DNA from: JANLVJ01 sp031363945
GTDB taxonomy: Bacteria > Bacteroidota > Bacteroidia > Sphingobacteriales > Sphingobacteriaceae
Length of the DNA stretch: 64,000 nucleotides
Reading direction: 5' to 3'
NCBI GenBank assembly: GCA_031363945.1
Contig: JANLVJ010000033.1
Location: 1-64,000, forward strand
Shown: one piece after another, positions 36,685 to 45,887 of the stretch
Layout: every line of letters begins with the position of its first letter
How positions within the stretch are numbered: position 1 is the first letter of the stretch
Position numbers and translations under genes: made by a program
The notes under the pieces: generated by a model
What the model saw: the letters and a program-made list of their open reading frames with translations, nothing else
Database searches by the model: none
What the model was told of the DNA's origin: nothing

Positions 36685-37821
36685 TTGAAAAAAGCATTAA
36701 TCACCGGTATTACAGGACAGGATGGAGCTTATCTTGCTGAATTTTTATTGAAAAAGGGCTATGAAGTTCATGGGTTAAAACGTAGAAGCTCCTTATTTAA
36801 TACCGACCGTATAGATCATTTGTATAATGACCCCCATGAAAAAAATATAAACTTCAAACTGCACTTTGGAGATTTAACCGATTCAACGAATATTATTAGA
36901 GTAATTCAGGAAATTCAACCTGATGAAATATATAATCTTGCAGCTCAGAGTCATGTCAAGGTGAGTTTTGATACTCCTGAATATACTGCAAATGCAGATG
37001 GTATAGGTACCCTTCGTATTTTGGAGGCCATCAAGCTTTTGGGCCTTGGAAAGAAAACAAAGTTTTATCAGGCATCAACTTCTGAACTTTATGGGTTGGT
37101 GCAACAAGTTCCCCAATCTGAAAATACCCCTTTTTACCCAAGATCACCCTATGCAGTAGCAAAGCTATATGGATATTGGATAACCGTCAATTACAGAGAA
37201 GCTTACGGTATGTTCGCTTGTAATGGTATTTTGTTTAATCACGAAAGCCCTGTCAGGGGTGAGACATTTGTGACAAGAAAAATAACCAGGGCTGCAGCAA
37301 AAATTGTTTTAGGGTTACAGGACACTATGTACCTTGGTAATATGGATGCTAAACGTGATTGGGGTCATGCCAAAGATTATGTTGAAGCTATGTATCTGAT
37401 GCTTCAGCAAACAGAAGCAGAAGATTTTGTAATTGCCACAGGAATAACTACTTCGGTACGGGAATTTGTCAGAAGAACATTCATTGAGCTGGGCTTAACG
37501 ATAGAATTTACAAGTGAGGCTGAAGAAGAAACGGGTTTTTTAAAAGCAATCGACATACAAAAGCTTGAAAGTTTGGGGATTATGACCACTACTCTTAAGC
37601 TTGGAGCCATTGTTGTAAAAGTTGATCCACGATATTATCGTCCAACAGAAGTTGACTTATTAGTTGGAGATCCTCACAAAGCAAATACAAAGCTAGGTTG
37701 GATTCCTAAATATGATTTAGACGCTTTAATAAGGGAAATGGCGTTAGCTGATCTGGCTCAGATGCAAAAAGATAAATACCTGACTGACGGTGGCTATAAG
37801 GTTCATAATTATTTTGAATAA
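36685..37821 (+). CDS. gmd: GDP-mannose 4,6-dehydratase (copy 1)
   Basis: 378 residues. It converts GDP-mannose to GDP-4-keto-6-deoxymannose, precursor of fucose, rhamnose and perosamine. It has the NADP site ALITGITGQDGAYLAEFL, RRSSLFNTDRIDHLY, the active-site segments STSELYGLV (Thr/Ser, Glu) and YAVAKLYGYW (Tyr-x3-Lys), and FNHESPVRGETFVTRK. All catalytic residues are present although neighbouring rmlA is decayed. The start is TTG at 36685, the only start that gives the canonical N-terminus. A second gmd lies at 62171-63307 with a diverged insert near residue 290. Confidence 0.95.
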   Translation: MKKALITGITGQDGAYLAEFLLKKGYEVHGLKRRSSLFNTDRIDHLYNDPHEKNINFKLHFGDLTDSTNIIRVIQEIQPDEIYNLAAQSHVKVSFDTPEYTANADGIGTLRILEAIKLLGLGKKTKFYQASTSELYGLVQQVPQSENTPFYPRSPYAVAKLYGYWITVNYREAYGMFACNGILFNHESPVRGETFVTRKITRAAAKIVLGLQDTMYLGNMDAKRDWGHAKDYVEAMYLMLQQTEAEDFVIATGITTSVREFVRRTFIELGLTIEFTSEAEEETGFLKAIDIQKLESLGIMTTTLKLGAIVVKVDPRYYRPTEVDLLVGDPHKANTKLGWIPKYDLDALIREMALADLAQMQKDKYLTDGGYKVHNYFE

Positions 37822-37861
37822 TCAGCTAAAATATTTACTCGTCAAATGTAAATTATATAAA

Positions 37862-40384
37862 ATGAAAGGAATTTATAGGAATATCATTTTAATCTTACTG
37901 CTTTATAGCGGGCTTGGTTTTCCTAAATTAGTTTTGGCACAATCAGGCATCAGCGCTCAGGATCTTTCATCTATTAATGTTGATGAGTTAAGTGATGATC
38001 AGATTCGGACAATGGTTCAGAGAGCTCAAACGGCTGGTATCAATCAGAGCCAGATGGAACAACAGGCTGCTCAGCGAGGCATGCCCCAGGATCAAATTCA
38101 GAAGCTCGATGGTAGAATTAACAAACTGCCCTCTGGTGATATGAATACTCCAGGAAAATTTACTGCTAGGGATAAAAACACTAATCGGGGATACTCGGGA
38201 AATGAATCAAGCAGAGTGAATAAAAATTTCAATGATACAACTGCATTATCGAAACCGAATTATGACCTCGTTTTTGATCGTATTCGCACGAAAATCTTTG
38301 GAGAAGATCTTTTTAACAATCAAAATCTAACATTTGAGCCCAATTTACGACTTGCCACACCCATCAACTATGTAATTGGTATTGATGATGAGTTACTGGT
38401 TGATATTTACGGTTTCTCAGAGGCTAGCTACAAAATTACTGTCAGTCCGGAAGGCACAATAAGAATCCCTAATCTAGGCCCTATTTTTGTAAATGGCCTT
38501 TTGATAGAGCAGGCGAGAAAGAAAATTTCTGCAAGTCTCAAAACATTGTACCCAGGTATTGGCGGCGCTCATCCGTCTACTTTTGTAAATGTAAATCTTG
38601 GAAATATCCGAAGCATTAAAGTTTTTATAGTCGGCGAAGTAAAAATGCCAGGTACATACACCCTGCCCTCACTGGCTACTGTCTTTAATGCACTATACTC
38701 AAGTGGAGGACCAAATAAAAATGGATCTTTCCGCAATATTGAGCTTATTAGAAATAATCAGGTAATAAAAATAATTGATATTTATAAGTTTTTAGTTGAC
38801 GGCATTCAACAAGACAATAGCAGTTTGCGTGACCAGGATGTTATTAAAGTGAGTCCTTATAATAATAGGGTTGAATTCAGGGGTGAGGTTAAAAAGCCGG
38901 GTATTTTCGAGATTATTCAAGGTGAAAAGTTGTCAAAAATCTTACAATATGCTGGTGGGTTTTCAGATAAAGCGTACACACACCGAATTAAAGTAATACA
39001 GAATGACACCCGGGAAAAGACGGTCTATGATGTTAGTGACTCCAACTTTGCTTCTTATAATGCCCATCGGGGTGACCTTTATCTCATCGAACCTATAATT
39101 AACAGGTATGCTAATCGGATTCAGATCACCGGATCTATCTTTAGACCTGGAGTCTATGCTTTAGATAGTTCATTAACCTTAGGAAAGCTAATAAGGAAAG
39201 CTGATGGTTTGAAAGAAGATGCATTTACAGCCAGGGCTACGATTTTCAGGTTAAGCGACAAGCTGACTCCTGAAATTATCAACTTTGACGTTTCTAGATT
39301 ACTAGCAGGAACTGAACGGGATATTTTTCTGCATCGTGAAGATAGTATTGTCATCTATTCAAGATCACAACTGCAGGAAAAATATACAGTGACGATCGGA
39401 GGTGAAGTCATAAGACCAGATACTGTGCCATGGGCAATTAATATGCACCTTCAGGATCTTATTCTTCAGGCTGGTGGCCTGACTGATGCGGCTTCAGAAA
39501 AAAGAATTGAAATAACAAGAAGAATTAAAGACTCAGATCCTTTTTCAAAAAATGCTGTAATTAGCAGGGTATTCAGAATAGATTTACTATCAGGGCTTGG
39601 GTCACTTAAAGAACATAACGATTTTGTGCTTGAGCCTTTTGATGATGTCATTATCCGGATATTACCGGGTTACAGTGTGCCACAATACGTCAATGTTTTA
39701 GGAGAGGTTTTATACAATGGCAGGTATGCAATACAGGCTAAAAGCCAGCGTATTTCAGATCTAATAAAAGAGTCGGGTGGCCTTACCCCTCAGGCTTTTA
39801 CGGAAGGGGCTACTTTAATTCGTCAGAATTCAAACAGTAAAGTTGAACGTGATAAAAGAAGACAATTATTAATCCGGTTAAGAACAAACCCAAAAGACTC
39901 AGCTCAGATAGCCAGGCAAATATTTCAACAAGATTCAACGAATCAGCGCCAGGCTCTGCCAGTTGGTATAAATCTTAAAAAAATACTTTTAAATCCAGGA
40001 TCAAAATTTGATCTGGTTTTAGTTGATGGTGATACAGTAAAAATACCCCAACGCCTGGAAACTGTTAGAATCAGCGGTGATGTTTTATATCCTGTCAGGG
40101 TCAGGTTTGATAAAAGCCTGTCATTAGTTCAATATATTAATTCGGCAGGAGGCTTCAGTTCAAATGCTGCTAAAAGGCGTACTTATATTTTATACGCAAA
40201 TGGTTCGGTTAAAGGGACCAGTAGGTTTCTTTTTTTTAATAACTATCCATCTATATTACCAGGAGCACAGATTATTGTCCCAGACAGAGGTGTTGTCAGA
40301 AAAGTATCTGTCGCGGAGTTATTCGGGATTGGCTCAAGTATTACTACGCTTGTCGTTTTACTATTGACAGTATTTAAAAAATAA
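37862..40384 (+). CDS. SLBB-domain polysaccharide export protein (Wza family)
   Basis: About 840 residues. The signal peptide is MKGIYRNIILILLLYSGLGF with cleavage near VLAQSG. A linker with SxxDLSSINVDELSDDQI is followed by the polysaccharide-export domain (about 130-230, VIGIDDELLVDIYGF, SPEGTIRIPNLG) and at least five SLBB repeats (VKMPGTY, VKKPGIFEI, IFRPGVYAL, VLYNGRY, VLYPVRV). It ends with a membrane-like segment (IGSSITTLVVLLLTVF). It forms the outer-membrane export channel for the polymer. ATG at 37862 is used; the upstream extension overlaps gmd and lacks signal features. The second copy at 61.2-62.1 kb is a deletion remnant. Confidence 0.92.
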   Translation: MKGIYRNIILILLLYSGLGFPKLVLAQSGISAQDLSSINVDELSDDQIRTMVQRAQTAGINQSQMEQQAAQRGMPQDQIQKLDGRINKLPSGDMNTPGKFTARDKNTNRGYSGNESSRVNKNFNDTTALSKPNYDLVFDRIRTKIFGEDLFNNQNLTFEPNLRLATPINYVIGIDDELLVDIYGFSEASYKITVSPEGTIRIPNLGPIFVNGLLIEQARKKISASLKTLYPGIGGAHPSTFVNVNLGNIRSIKVFIVGEVKMPGTYTLPSLATVFNALYSSGGPNKNGSFRNIELIRNNQVIKIIDIYKFLVDGIQQDNSSLRDQDVIKVSPYNNRVEFRGEVKKPGIFEIIQGEKLSKILQYAGGFSDKAYTHRIKVIQNDTREKTVYDVSDSNFASYNAHRGDLYLIEPIINRYANRIQITGSIFRPGVYALDSSLTLGKLIRKADGLKEDAFTARATIFRLSDKLTPEIINFDVSRLLAGTERDIFLHREDSIVIYSRSQLQEKYTVTIGGEVIRPDTVPWAINMHLQDLILQAGGLTDAASEKRIEITRRIKDSDPFSKNAVISRVFRIDLLSGLGSLKEHNDFVLEPFDDVIIRILPGYSVPQYVNVLGEVLYNGRYAIQAKSQRISDLIKESGGLTPQAFTEGATLIRQNSNSKVERDKRRQLLIRLRTNPKDSAQIARQIFQQDSTNQRQALPVGINLKKILLNPGSKFDLVLVDGDTVKIPQRLETVRISGDVLYPVRVRFDKSLSLVQYINSAGGFSSNAAKRRTYILYANGSVKGTSRFLFFNNYPSILPGAQIIVPDRGVVRKVSVAELFGIGSSITTLVVLLLTVFKK

Positions 40385-40400
40385 GTAGATAACACAAAAA

Positions 40401-41438
40401 ATGAATACTTTATCTACAGAAAATGATGTGACTCTCGTCTCCCTTGGCAAAAGCGTCAGATTTATATTTAGGATAATCAGGAAAAATTTCCTCTGGCTCG
40501 GTCTATTTTCACTTTTGGGCGGTCTTGCTGGTTATCTTTCAGGCTATCTGAGTAAGCCTGTATATACTGCCAGGATCAAATTTGTTGTCCAGGAAGCTGA
40601 AAAGTCCAGTGCTCTCTCGTCTTATGCAGGTATTGCCTCACAATTTGGAATAAGTATGCCAGAAGGAAGTTCTGATCTGTTTAAAAGTGAAAACATTATT
40701 GAATTAATAAAGTCAAATTTGATCATTGATAAAACCCTGTTAATGCCAGTTACTATTAATGGGCATATAGCGCTTCTAGGTGATCTGTATTTACTGTCAA
40801 ACAATATTTCTATTATTACCCCAGATCATAAAAAGTTCGGGTTTACTTCTAGTAAGAATAAACGGTTCAGAGATAGTGTACTTACTTTCATTGAATCTAA
40901 TATTGTTAGAAGGGATCTTCTAGAAGCCAAAATCGATAATAACGTAACTATTCGACTTGCAAGTTTTAGCTCAAAGAATGAAATTTTTGCAAAGCTTTTC
41001 CTTGAAACATTAATGAAAAACGTTGGTGACTATTACGTAAGAACAAAAACCGAAAGGGCCTCATCGAACGTATTGTCACTTCAAAAGCAGACAGATTCGG
41101 TTAAAAGATTACTCTATTCATCATTAACAAAATCTGCAATTTCCAGTGGTTACCTTTTAAATATGAATACTGCAAGGCAGGTTGGTCAGGTTTCACTGCA
41201 AAGAGATAAAATTGATTTGCAAATTCAGACTTCAACATACATTGAATTGGTAAAAAATCTCGAAATGGCTAAACTTACTCTATTAAAGGAAACCCCATTA
41301 TTTCAGATAATAGACTCGCCAAGATTTCCTTTAGAAAAAAGTGTACTTAGAAAAGCTGTCACTGCATTAGTCGGGTTACTCATAGGTTTTCTGATATCAT
41401 TATTTTTTTTGGCCAGAAAAACAGGTAGTAAATCATAA
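40401..41438 (+). CDS. Wzz/Wzc-type chain-length determinant protein
   Basis: 345 residues with two membrane segments (about 32-52 and 322-340) flanking a periplasmic coil-rich domain, the polysaccharide co-polymerase layout. It has GLAGYLSGYLSKPVYTARIKFVV after the first segment and QFGISMPEGSSDLFKSENIIELIKS, common to Bacteroidota family members. There is no C-terminal tyrosine kinase domain. It would control polymer length with the Wzy-like protein downstream and the SLBB protein upstream, from which it is separated by 16 bases. Confidence 0.88.
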   Translation: MNTLSTENDVTLVSLGKSVRFIFRIIRKNFLWLGLFSLLGGLAGYLSGYLSKPVYTARIKFVVQEAEKSSALSSYAGIASQFGISMPEGSSDLFKSENIIELIKSNLIIDKTLLMPVTINGHIALLGDLYLLSNNISIITPDHKKFGFTSSKNKRFRDSVLTFIESNIVRRDLLEAKIDNNVTIRLASFSSKNEIFAKLFLETLMKNVGDYYVRTKTERASSNVLSLQKQTDSVKRLLYSSLTKSAISSGYLLNMNTARQVGQVSLQRDKIDLQIQTSTYIELVKNLEMAKLTLLKETPLFQIIDSPRFPLEKSVLRKAVTALVGLLIGFLISLFFLARKTGSKS

Positions 41439-41467
41439 CTAAAGTAAATTCATATCAGGGATGAGCA

Positions 41468-42607
41468 ATGGAAATGAACACTGAATCTTACACAGCAACT
41501 AGTAAAAACAGTAAAACAGGAATAGCAATTCTTTACGCCCTTGTACTTTTTCTTATAACTGCTAACAAGCTGACTTCCCTACCAATTGATAAATTATTTA
41601 CGATTGTTCTAATTGGTTTAATTTTCTGGCATGAGGCTACAGTTTTTTTCTTCAGACGGTATGAACTCGATTTAACGTTCACATTATTCATAATTGCCTT
41701 TCTGTCTTTTTTAATTAACCTCGTTGATAATTCTAGTCTTATAATTTTTTTTCCAATTATTGGCTGTATTTTCTGCTTTGTAGTCGCAAGACGTCCCTGG
41801 CTTATTGATTTAATCTATTATGCATTAATCTCCCATTTTTTCATTGCGTTTATACTGTACCTGTTTTCTTATTTTACCGGTGACATGCAGTTTGTGGAAG
41901 ATATGTCAATGAAAGGGCTTCCTTATATACATGTAATTAAAGGGTTTACCCCTACTATTCAGGTATTCGGGAGTTTGTGTTTAACTTGGATTATAATTTA
42001 TTACTTCAGAAAGGCTAGCCAAAGGCTGACTTTAACAGATAGATTCTGTTATTTCTTCGTGTTATTATGCCTTTTATTAACATTCAACAGAACAAGTTTT
42101 TTGGGCTTTCTTATCATACTTTTCTTTAAGGAACGAAAGATATTTGTCATCCTTGCTATTGTTGCAGGTATAGCTATTCTGACCTATCTGCAATTTTTTT
42201 TAACTTTTTTTTTAAACGTGGATACGCTGACATCGAGATCTGAGCTGCTTGACGGATTTAACAAGTCATTTTGGAACAGTCACTCATTACTGGTCTATAT
42301 TTTTGGTAAGGGGAATAATCAGATTCCGGCAGTTATCCTACAAACAGTAAAATGGGATTTTCGAAACGATATTGAAAACGGATATGCAATGATTTTGCAT
42401 ACATATGGATTTCTTGGCTTAGTATTTTATCTTTTTATCGCGTTTATTTTTTTAATAAAGCTGGGATTGCTTAAAAACTGGTATTTATTTTTTCTTGTTC
42501 TATTTTACATAGCCATACAGCCCTACTTTACACAGGAGTTTATGGCAACTTCATTTTATATCTCAATGGGAACAGTGATTTTTATTTCTAGACAGGCAGT
42601 TGTATGA
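41468..42607 (+). CDS. O-antigen polymerase-like membrane protein (Wzy-like)
   Basis: 379 residues with about 10-12 hydrophobic segments and a central periplasmic loop after TSRSELLDGFNKSFWNSHS, with a GxGNN-like segment (FGKGNNQIP). This is typical of Wzy/O-antigen ligase-like polymerases, which have little sequence conservation, so the call rests on topology and on its place after wzz. It overlaps the following glycosyltransferase by 4 bases (ATGA). Confidence 0.7.
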   Translation: MEMNTESYTATSKNSKTGIAILYALVLFLITANKLTSLPIDKLFTIVLIGLIFWHEATVFFFRRYELDLTFTLFIIAFLSFLINLVDNSSLIIFFPIIGCIFCFVVARRPWLIDLIYYALISHFFIAFILYLFSYFTGDMQFVEDMSMKGLPYIHVIKGFTPTIQVFGSLCLTWIIIYYFRKASQRLTLTDRFCYFFVLLCLLLTFNRTSFLGFLIILFFKERKIFVILAIVAGIAILTYLQFFLTFFLNVDTLTSRSELLDGFNKSFWNSHSLLVYIFGKGNNQIPAVILQTVKWDFRNDIENGYAMILHTYGFLGLVFYLFIAFIFLIKLGLLKNWYLFFLVLFYIAIQPYFTQEFMATSFYISMGTVIFISRQAVV

Positions 42608-43770
42608 AGAATTACAGTTCCAAAAGTATCTTGATTTTTAACGGTAGTAGTGACCTTTATGGCGCTAACAGGATCCTTTCAAATACAGTTAAAAGCCTGA
42701 TTGATGAATATAACATTACATTATACCTGCCAGTCAAAGGCCCGCTAACCGATTATATAAGGGTAAATAATCCAGCAATTCAAATTTCAATTTTCAATTT
42801 TTTTCCTCTTATACACCGACAGATGCGAAGTTTGGGTGGGGTGTTTGAATTAGTTTTTAACACGATCAGATTTATCATCCATATTTTATGTAATTATAAA
42901 TTCTTTAAAATCTTTGATCTGATATTTATAAATACGTTGTCGTGTACACCGCTTATTTTAATTTTTAAACTTTTTGGCTTCAGGGTAGTTGTACACGTTC
43001 ATGAAATACTATCTAATGAAGATACTTTTACACATTTTATAAATCGCTTGGCCTTACGCTACTCAGACAGCATCATAGGAGTTTCAAAACAGGTTTCTAC
43101 CAACATGCAAAATGCTTATTGTGGCGGAAAGTATGGGATGAAGGTCAGTACGATCTGGAATGGAATAGATGATATGTTAATCAGACATGAGCGAATCGAA
43201 AATGCCAAGGTAATTCTAACACTTTTTGGGCGTATTAAACAGGAGAAAGGTCAGTGGTTACTTCTTGGTGCCATAGCCTTATTACCACCTTACTGTGCTT
43301 CAAAAGCCATATTTAGATTTATAGGTTCACCACTTTCATTGCAAGATCCTGCTTACCACAACTGGTTAGACCTGGTCGATAAATTAAGGCTATCTAGTGG
43401 AATGCATATTGAAGTTATAAATTTTGTACCAGATATATCTACTTATCTGAATGAAACTGATGTAGTATTAGTTCCTTCAATCATGCAGGATCCCTTTCCT
43501 ACTGTTATTTTAGAAGGGCTTTCAGCGGCTAAGATTGTAGTAGCATCTGACAGAGGTGGTTCAACTGAATCAATTGATCAGGGGTTAACTGGAATTTTAT
43601 TTAATCCGGCAGATGTCCAAAGCCTCAAAATTATATTGTCTGAGCTTATACTGAATTTTGATGATTATTCAGATATGCAGAAAAATGCCAGGTCCTCTTA
43701 TCTTGAAAAATTTACCATAGATATATATAAAAAGAATATCCGCCATTATTTTGAAGCAATAATGTTCTAG
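42604..43770 (+). CDS. Glycosyltransferase family 4
   Basis: 388 residues, GT-B fold. The N-terminal loop is NGSSDLYGANRIL; the C-terminal domain has LFGRIKQEKGQWLLL and LVPSIMQDPFPTVILEGLSA, with the donor-site Glu. Translationally coupled (ATGA) to the Wzy-like gene; last gene on this strand before two convergent/divergent transferase genes. Confidence 0.85.
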   Translation: MKNYSSKSILIFNGSSDLYGANRILSNTVKSLIDEYNITLYLPVKGPLTDYIRVNNPAIQISIFNFFPLIHRQMRSLGGVFELVFNTIRFIIHILCNYKFFKIFDLIFINTLSCTPLILIFKLFGFRVVVHVHEILSNEDTFTHFINRLALRYSDSIIGVSKQVSTNMQNAYCGGKYGMKVSTIWNGIDDMLIRHERIENAKVILTLFGRIKQEKGQWLLLGAIALLPPYCASKAIFRFIGSPLSLQDPAYHNWLDLVDKLRLSSGMHIEVINFVPDISTYLNETDVVLVPSIMQDPFPTVILEGLSAAKIVVASDRGGSTESIDQGLTGILFNPADVQSLKIILSELILNFDDYSDMQKNARSSYLEKFTIDIYKKNIRHYFEAIMF

Positions 43771-43823
43771 TTCAGGCCTTGAAATTCTCAATTTATAAAA
43801 AGCTAAACTAAATTTTTGAATGT

Positions 43824-44597
43824 TTATTTTTTTAATGAGTGAAGGAAAAATTTTAGTTTTGTAAAGAGCGTCTTATAGGAAAAAGCCATAAATGATTCGA
43901 GTTTACTAATCTTCAGGTTTACTCTAGAAATTTCCATAACTTCCTGATAGCCTTTTATCATGCTTTTATGACTGATTCCCTCGTCACCCATACTAGTGAT
44001 TATGATGGGGAGGTAAGTAAATTCATAGGCTGATGCGTAGATTTTACTCAATACATCATAGTCCATTGCAATTTTATATTTTATTTCAAAAGGGAAAGTT
44101 TTTAATAGTTTTAAAGGAACGAATGTTGTCGGATGAAGTACCGGAAGGTAATATTTAAAGTTTTTCAGTGGCTTTGGGAAAAGAATTTCCTTCATTTTCT
44201 TCCTCCTCATTTCAAGTTTTCCATGATAGATATTTTCACTATCAGGCCCATATTTTTTCTCATTTGAAATAATCGCTTCTATAACTTTCTCAAGTACGTT
44301 TGGTAAATAATAATCATCTGAATTTAAAAAAGCAATATATCTGCCCTTGGCCAATCTGACTCCTTTATTAAAAGCATCGCTAATGCCAGCGTCAGATTCA
44401 CTGATAAATTTATCAACAAAAAGTTCTTTTTGTTTAATCAGTTCAATCGTCTTATCTGTTGATTTACCATCAATTATTATGTATTCAATATTTTCATTTT
44501 TTTGACTAATAACGCTGTTAATACAGTCAATAATGGTTTTTTCACTATTTTTTGTAATTGTGACTATCGTTAAAACTGGTGTTTTGGCAGAAATCAT
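43824..44597 (-). CDS. Glycosyltransferase family 2
   Basis: 257 residues, GT-A fold. N-terminal TIVTITKNSEKTI, IIIDGKSTDKTIEL, SESDAGISDAFNKG, then AFLNSDDYYLP with the DxD-type metal site. It is close in type to the GT2 at 5735-6505 (WcaA/WcaE-like). It is transcribed against the neighbouring genes and was probably inserted or rearranged separately. Confidence 0.87.
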   Translation of the reverse strand: MISAKTPVLTIVTITKNSEKTIIDCINSVISQKNENIEYIIIDGKSTDKTIELIKQKELFVDKFISESDAGISDAFNKGVRLAKGRYIAFLNSDDYYLPNVLEKVIEAIISNEKKYGPDSENIYHGKLEMRRKKMKEILFPKPLKNFKYYLPVLHPTTFVPLKLLKTFPFEIKYKIAMDYDVLSKIYASAYEFTYLPIIITSMGDEGISHKSMIKGYQEVMEISRVNLKISKLESFMAFSYKTLFTKLKFFLHSLKK

Positions 44598-44725
44598 CGA
44601 AGGTATTTCTATGTAGCTTAATTTAAAGTAAAAGTACTTAATTGTATGATGGGGTGATCTAAATGTTTCATCTTAAACTTTTTTAATACCTTTAATATCT
44701 TATTATAACTAATACTTTTTCTGTT

Positions 44726-45823
44726 TTGAATATAGCTATTTTAGGTACGCGTGGTATTCCAAACAATTATGGTGGTTTCGAACAATTTGCTCAATTTATT
44801 TCTGTGGGCCTGGTTGAACGTGGTCATCAGGTAACTGTTTATGCCCCACATTTTCATCCATATTCAGGTCTCGAGTTTCAAGGTGTAAAAATTCGAAAAA
44901 TATTTTCACCAGAACATGTACTGGGATCAATGGCTAATTTCATATATGATCACCAATGTTTAAAGGATGCCTTGTTACATGAATTTGACATAATTTATGA
45001 AGCTGGATATGCGACGGTGGCTCTTTCCTATAAATTATTACACGTTAGTGATTCACATTCGCTGATTGTGACGAATATGGATGGAATCGAGTGGAAGAGG
45101 TCAAAGTGGAATTTTTTCACAAAAAGGCTAATTCATTATCTTGAAAAATTATGTGTTGCCTATTCCAGTTATCTCATTAGCGATAATGAAGAAATACAAA
45201 ACTTTTATCTAACCGAGTATAATAAGCAGACTAAATTTTTGGCATATGGTGCTGAAGTAATCACACTATTTGATGAAGATTGTCTGATTGAATATGAAGT
45301 TCAGGTTAATTCTTATTTTATTCTTGTTGCCAGATTAGAACCTGAAAATAATATCGAATTAATATTAAATGGGTATTTACTCTCCCATTCTTCATTAGAG
45401 TTTGTTGTCGTTGGAAATGCTAATACTAAATATGGGAAGTTTCTTAAGGAAAAGTACAAAGGCACAGAGATACGATTTCTTGGCGGGGTTTATGATAAAC
45501 ATGTCCTCGACAGTTTAAGACATTTTTCTGCTATTTATTTTCACGGACATTCTGTAGGTGGAACTAATCCGTCTCTGTTAGAAGCAATGGCTGCAGGATG
45601 TATGGTGGCAGCCCACGCAAATAATTTCAATCTGACCGTTTTACTTGATACTGGGGTTTATTTTTCATCTGTAGAAGATATTATTTTGATTATAGCAGCT
45701 GAAAATTCGTCAAAAAGTAAATATAAATCATTGGCAACTGAACGTATTAAATCAATTTATAACTGGGGGTTAATAATTGACCAATATGAAAACTACTTCC
45801 AAAATATACTAAGTTCAAAATAA
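44726..45823 (+). CDS. Glycosyltransferase family 4 with DUF1972 N-terminal domain
   Basis: 365 residues. The N-terminus NIAILGTRGIPNNYGGFEQFA is the hallmark of the DUF1972 domain found in rhamnosyl- and related transferases (WchF/Cps2T-like). The C-terminal donor domain has ILVARLEPENNIELIL, FLGGVYDKHVLDSL and VGGTNPSLLEAMAAG, with a conserved Glu. It probably adds an early sugar (often rhamnose) to the lipid-linked unit; this is inferred from the family. The start is TTG at 44726, which places the first strand at residue 2. Confidence 0.86.
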   Translation: MNIAILGTRGIPNNYGGFEQFAQFISVGLVERGHQVTVYAPHFHPYSGLEFQGVKIRKIFSPEHVLGSMANFIYDHQCLKDALLHEFDIIYEAGYATVALSYKLLHVSDSHSLIVTNMDGIEWKRSKWNFFTKRLIHYLEKLCVAYSSYLISDNEEIQNFYLTEYNKQTKFLAYGAEVITLFDEDCLIEYEVQVNSYFILVARLEPENNIELILNGYLLSHSSLEFVVVGNANTKYGKFLKEKYKGTEIRFLGGVYDKHVLDSLRHFSAIYFHGHSVGGTNPSLLEAMAAGCMVAAHANNFNLTVLLDTGVYFSSVEDIILIIAAENSSKSKYKSLATERIKSIYNWGLIIDQYENYFQNILSSK

Positions 45824-45887
45824 GTTTGTGATCTCAAATTTCTTTAGTATTTAAAGGCTTTCTGCATAAAGAAAATGGAATTGTGGA

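Noticed and set aside
37790..37861. Longer N-terminus for the SLBB protein
   Set aside because: It overlaps the end of gmd and would bury the signal peptide; ATG at 37862 gives a normal signal sequence.
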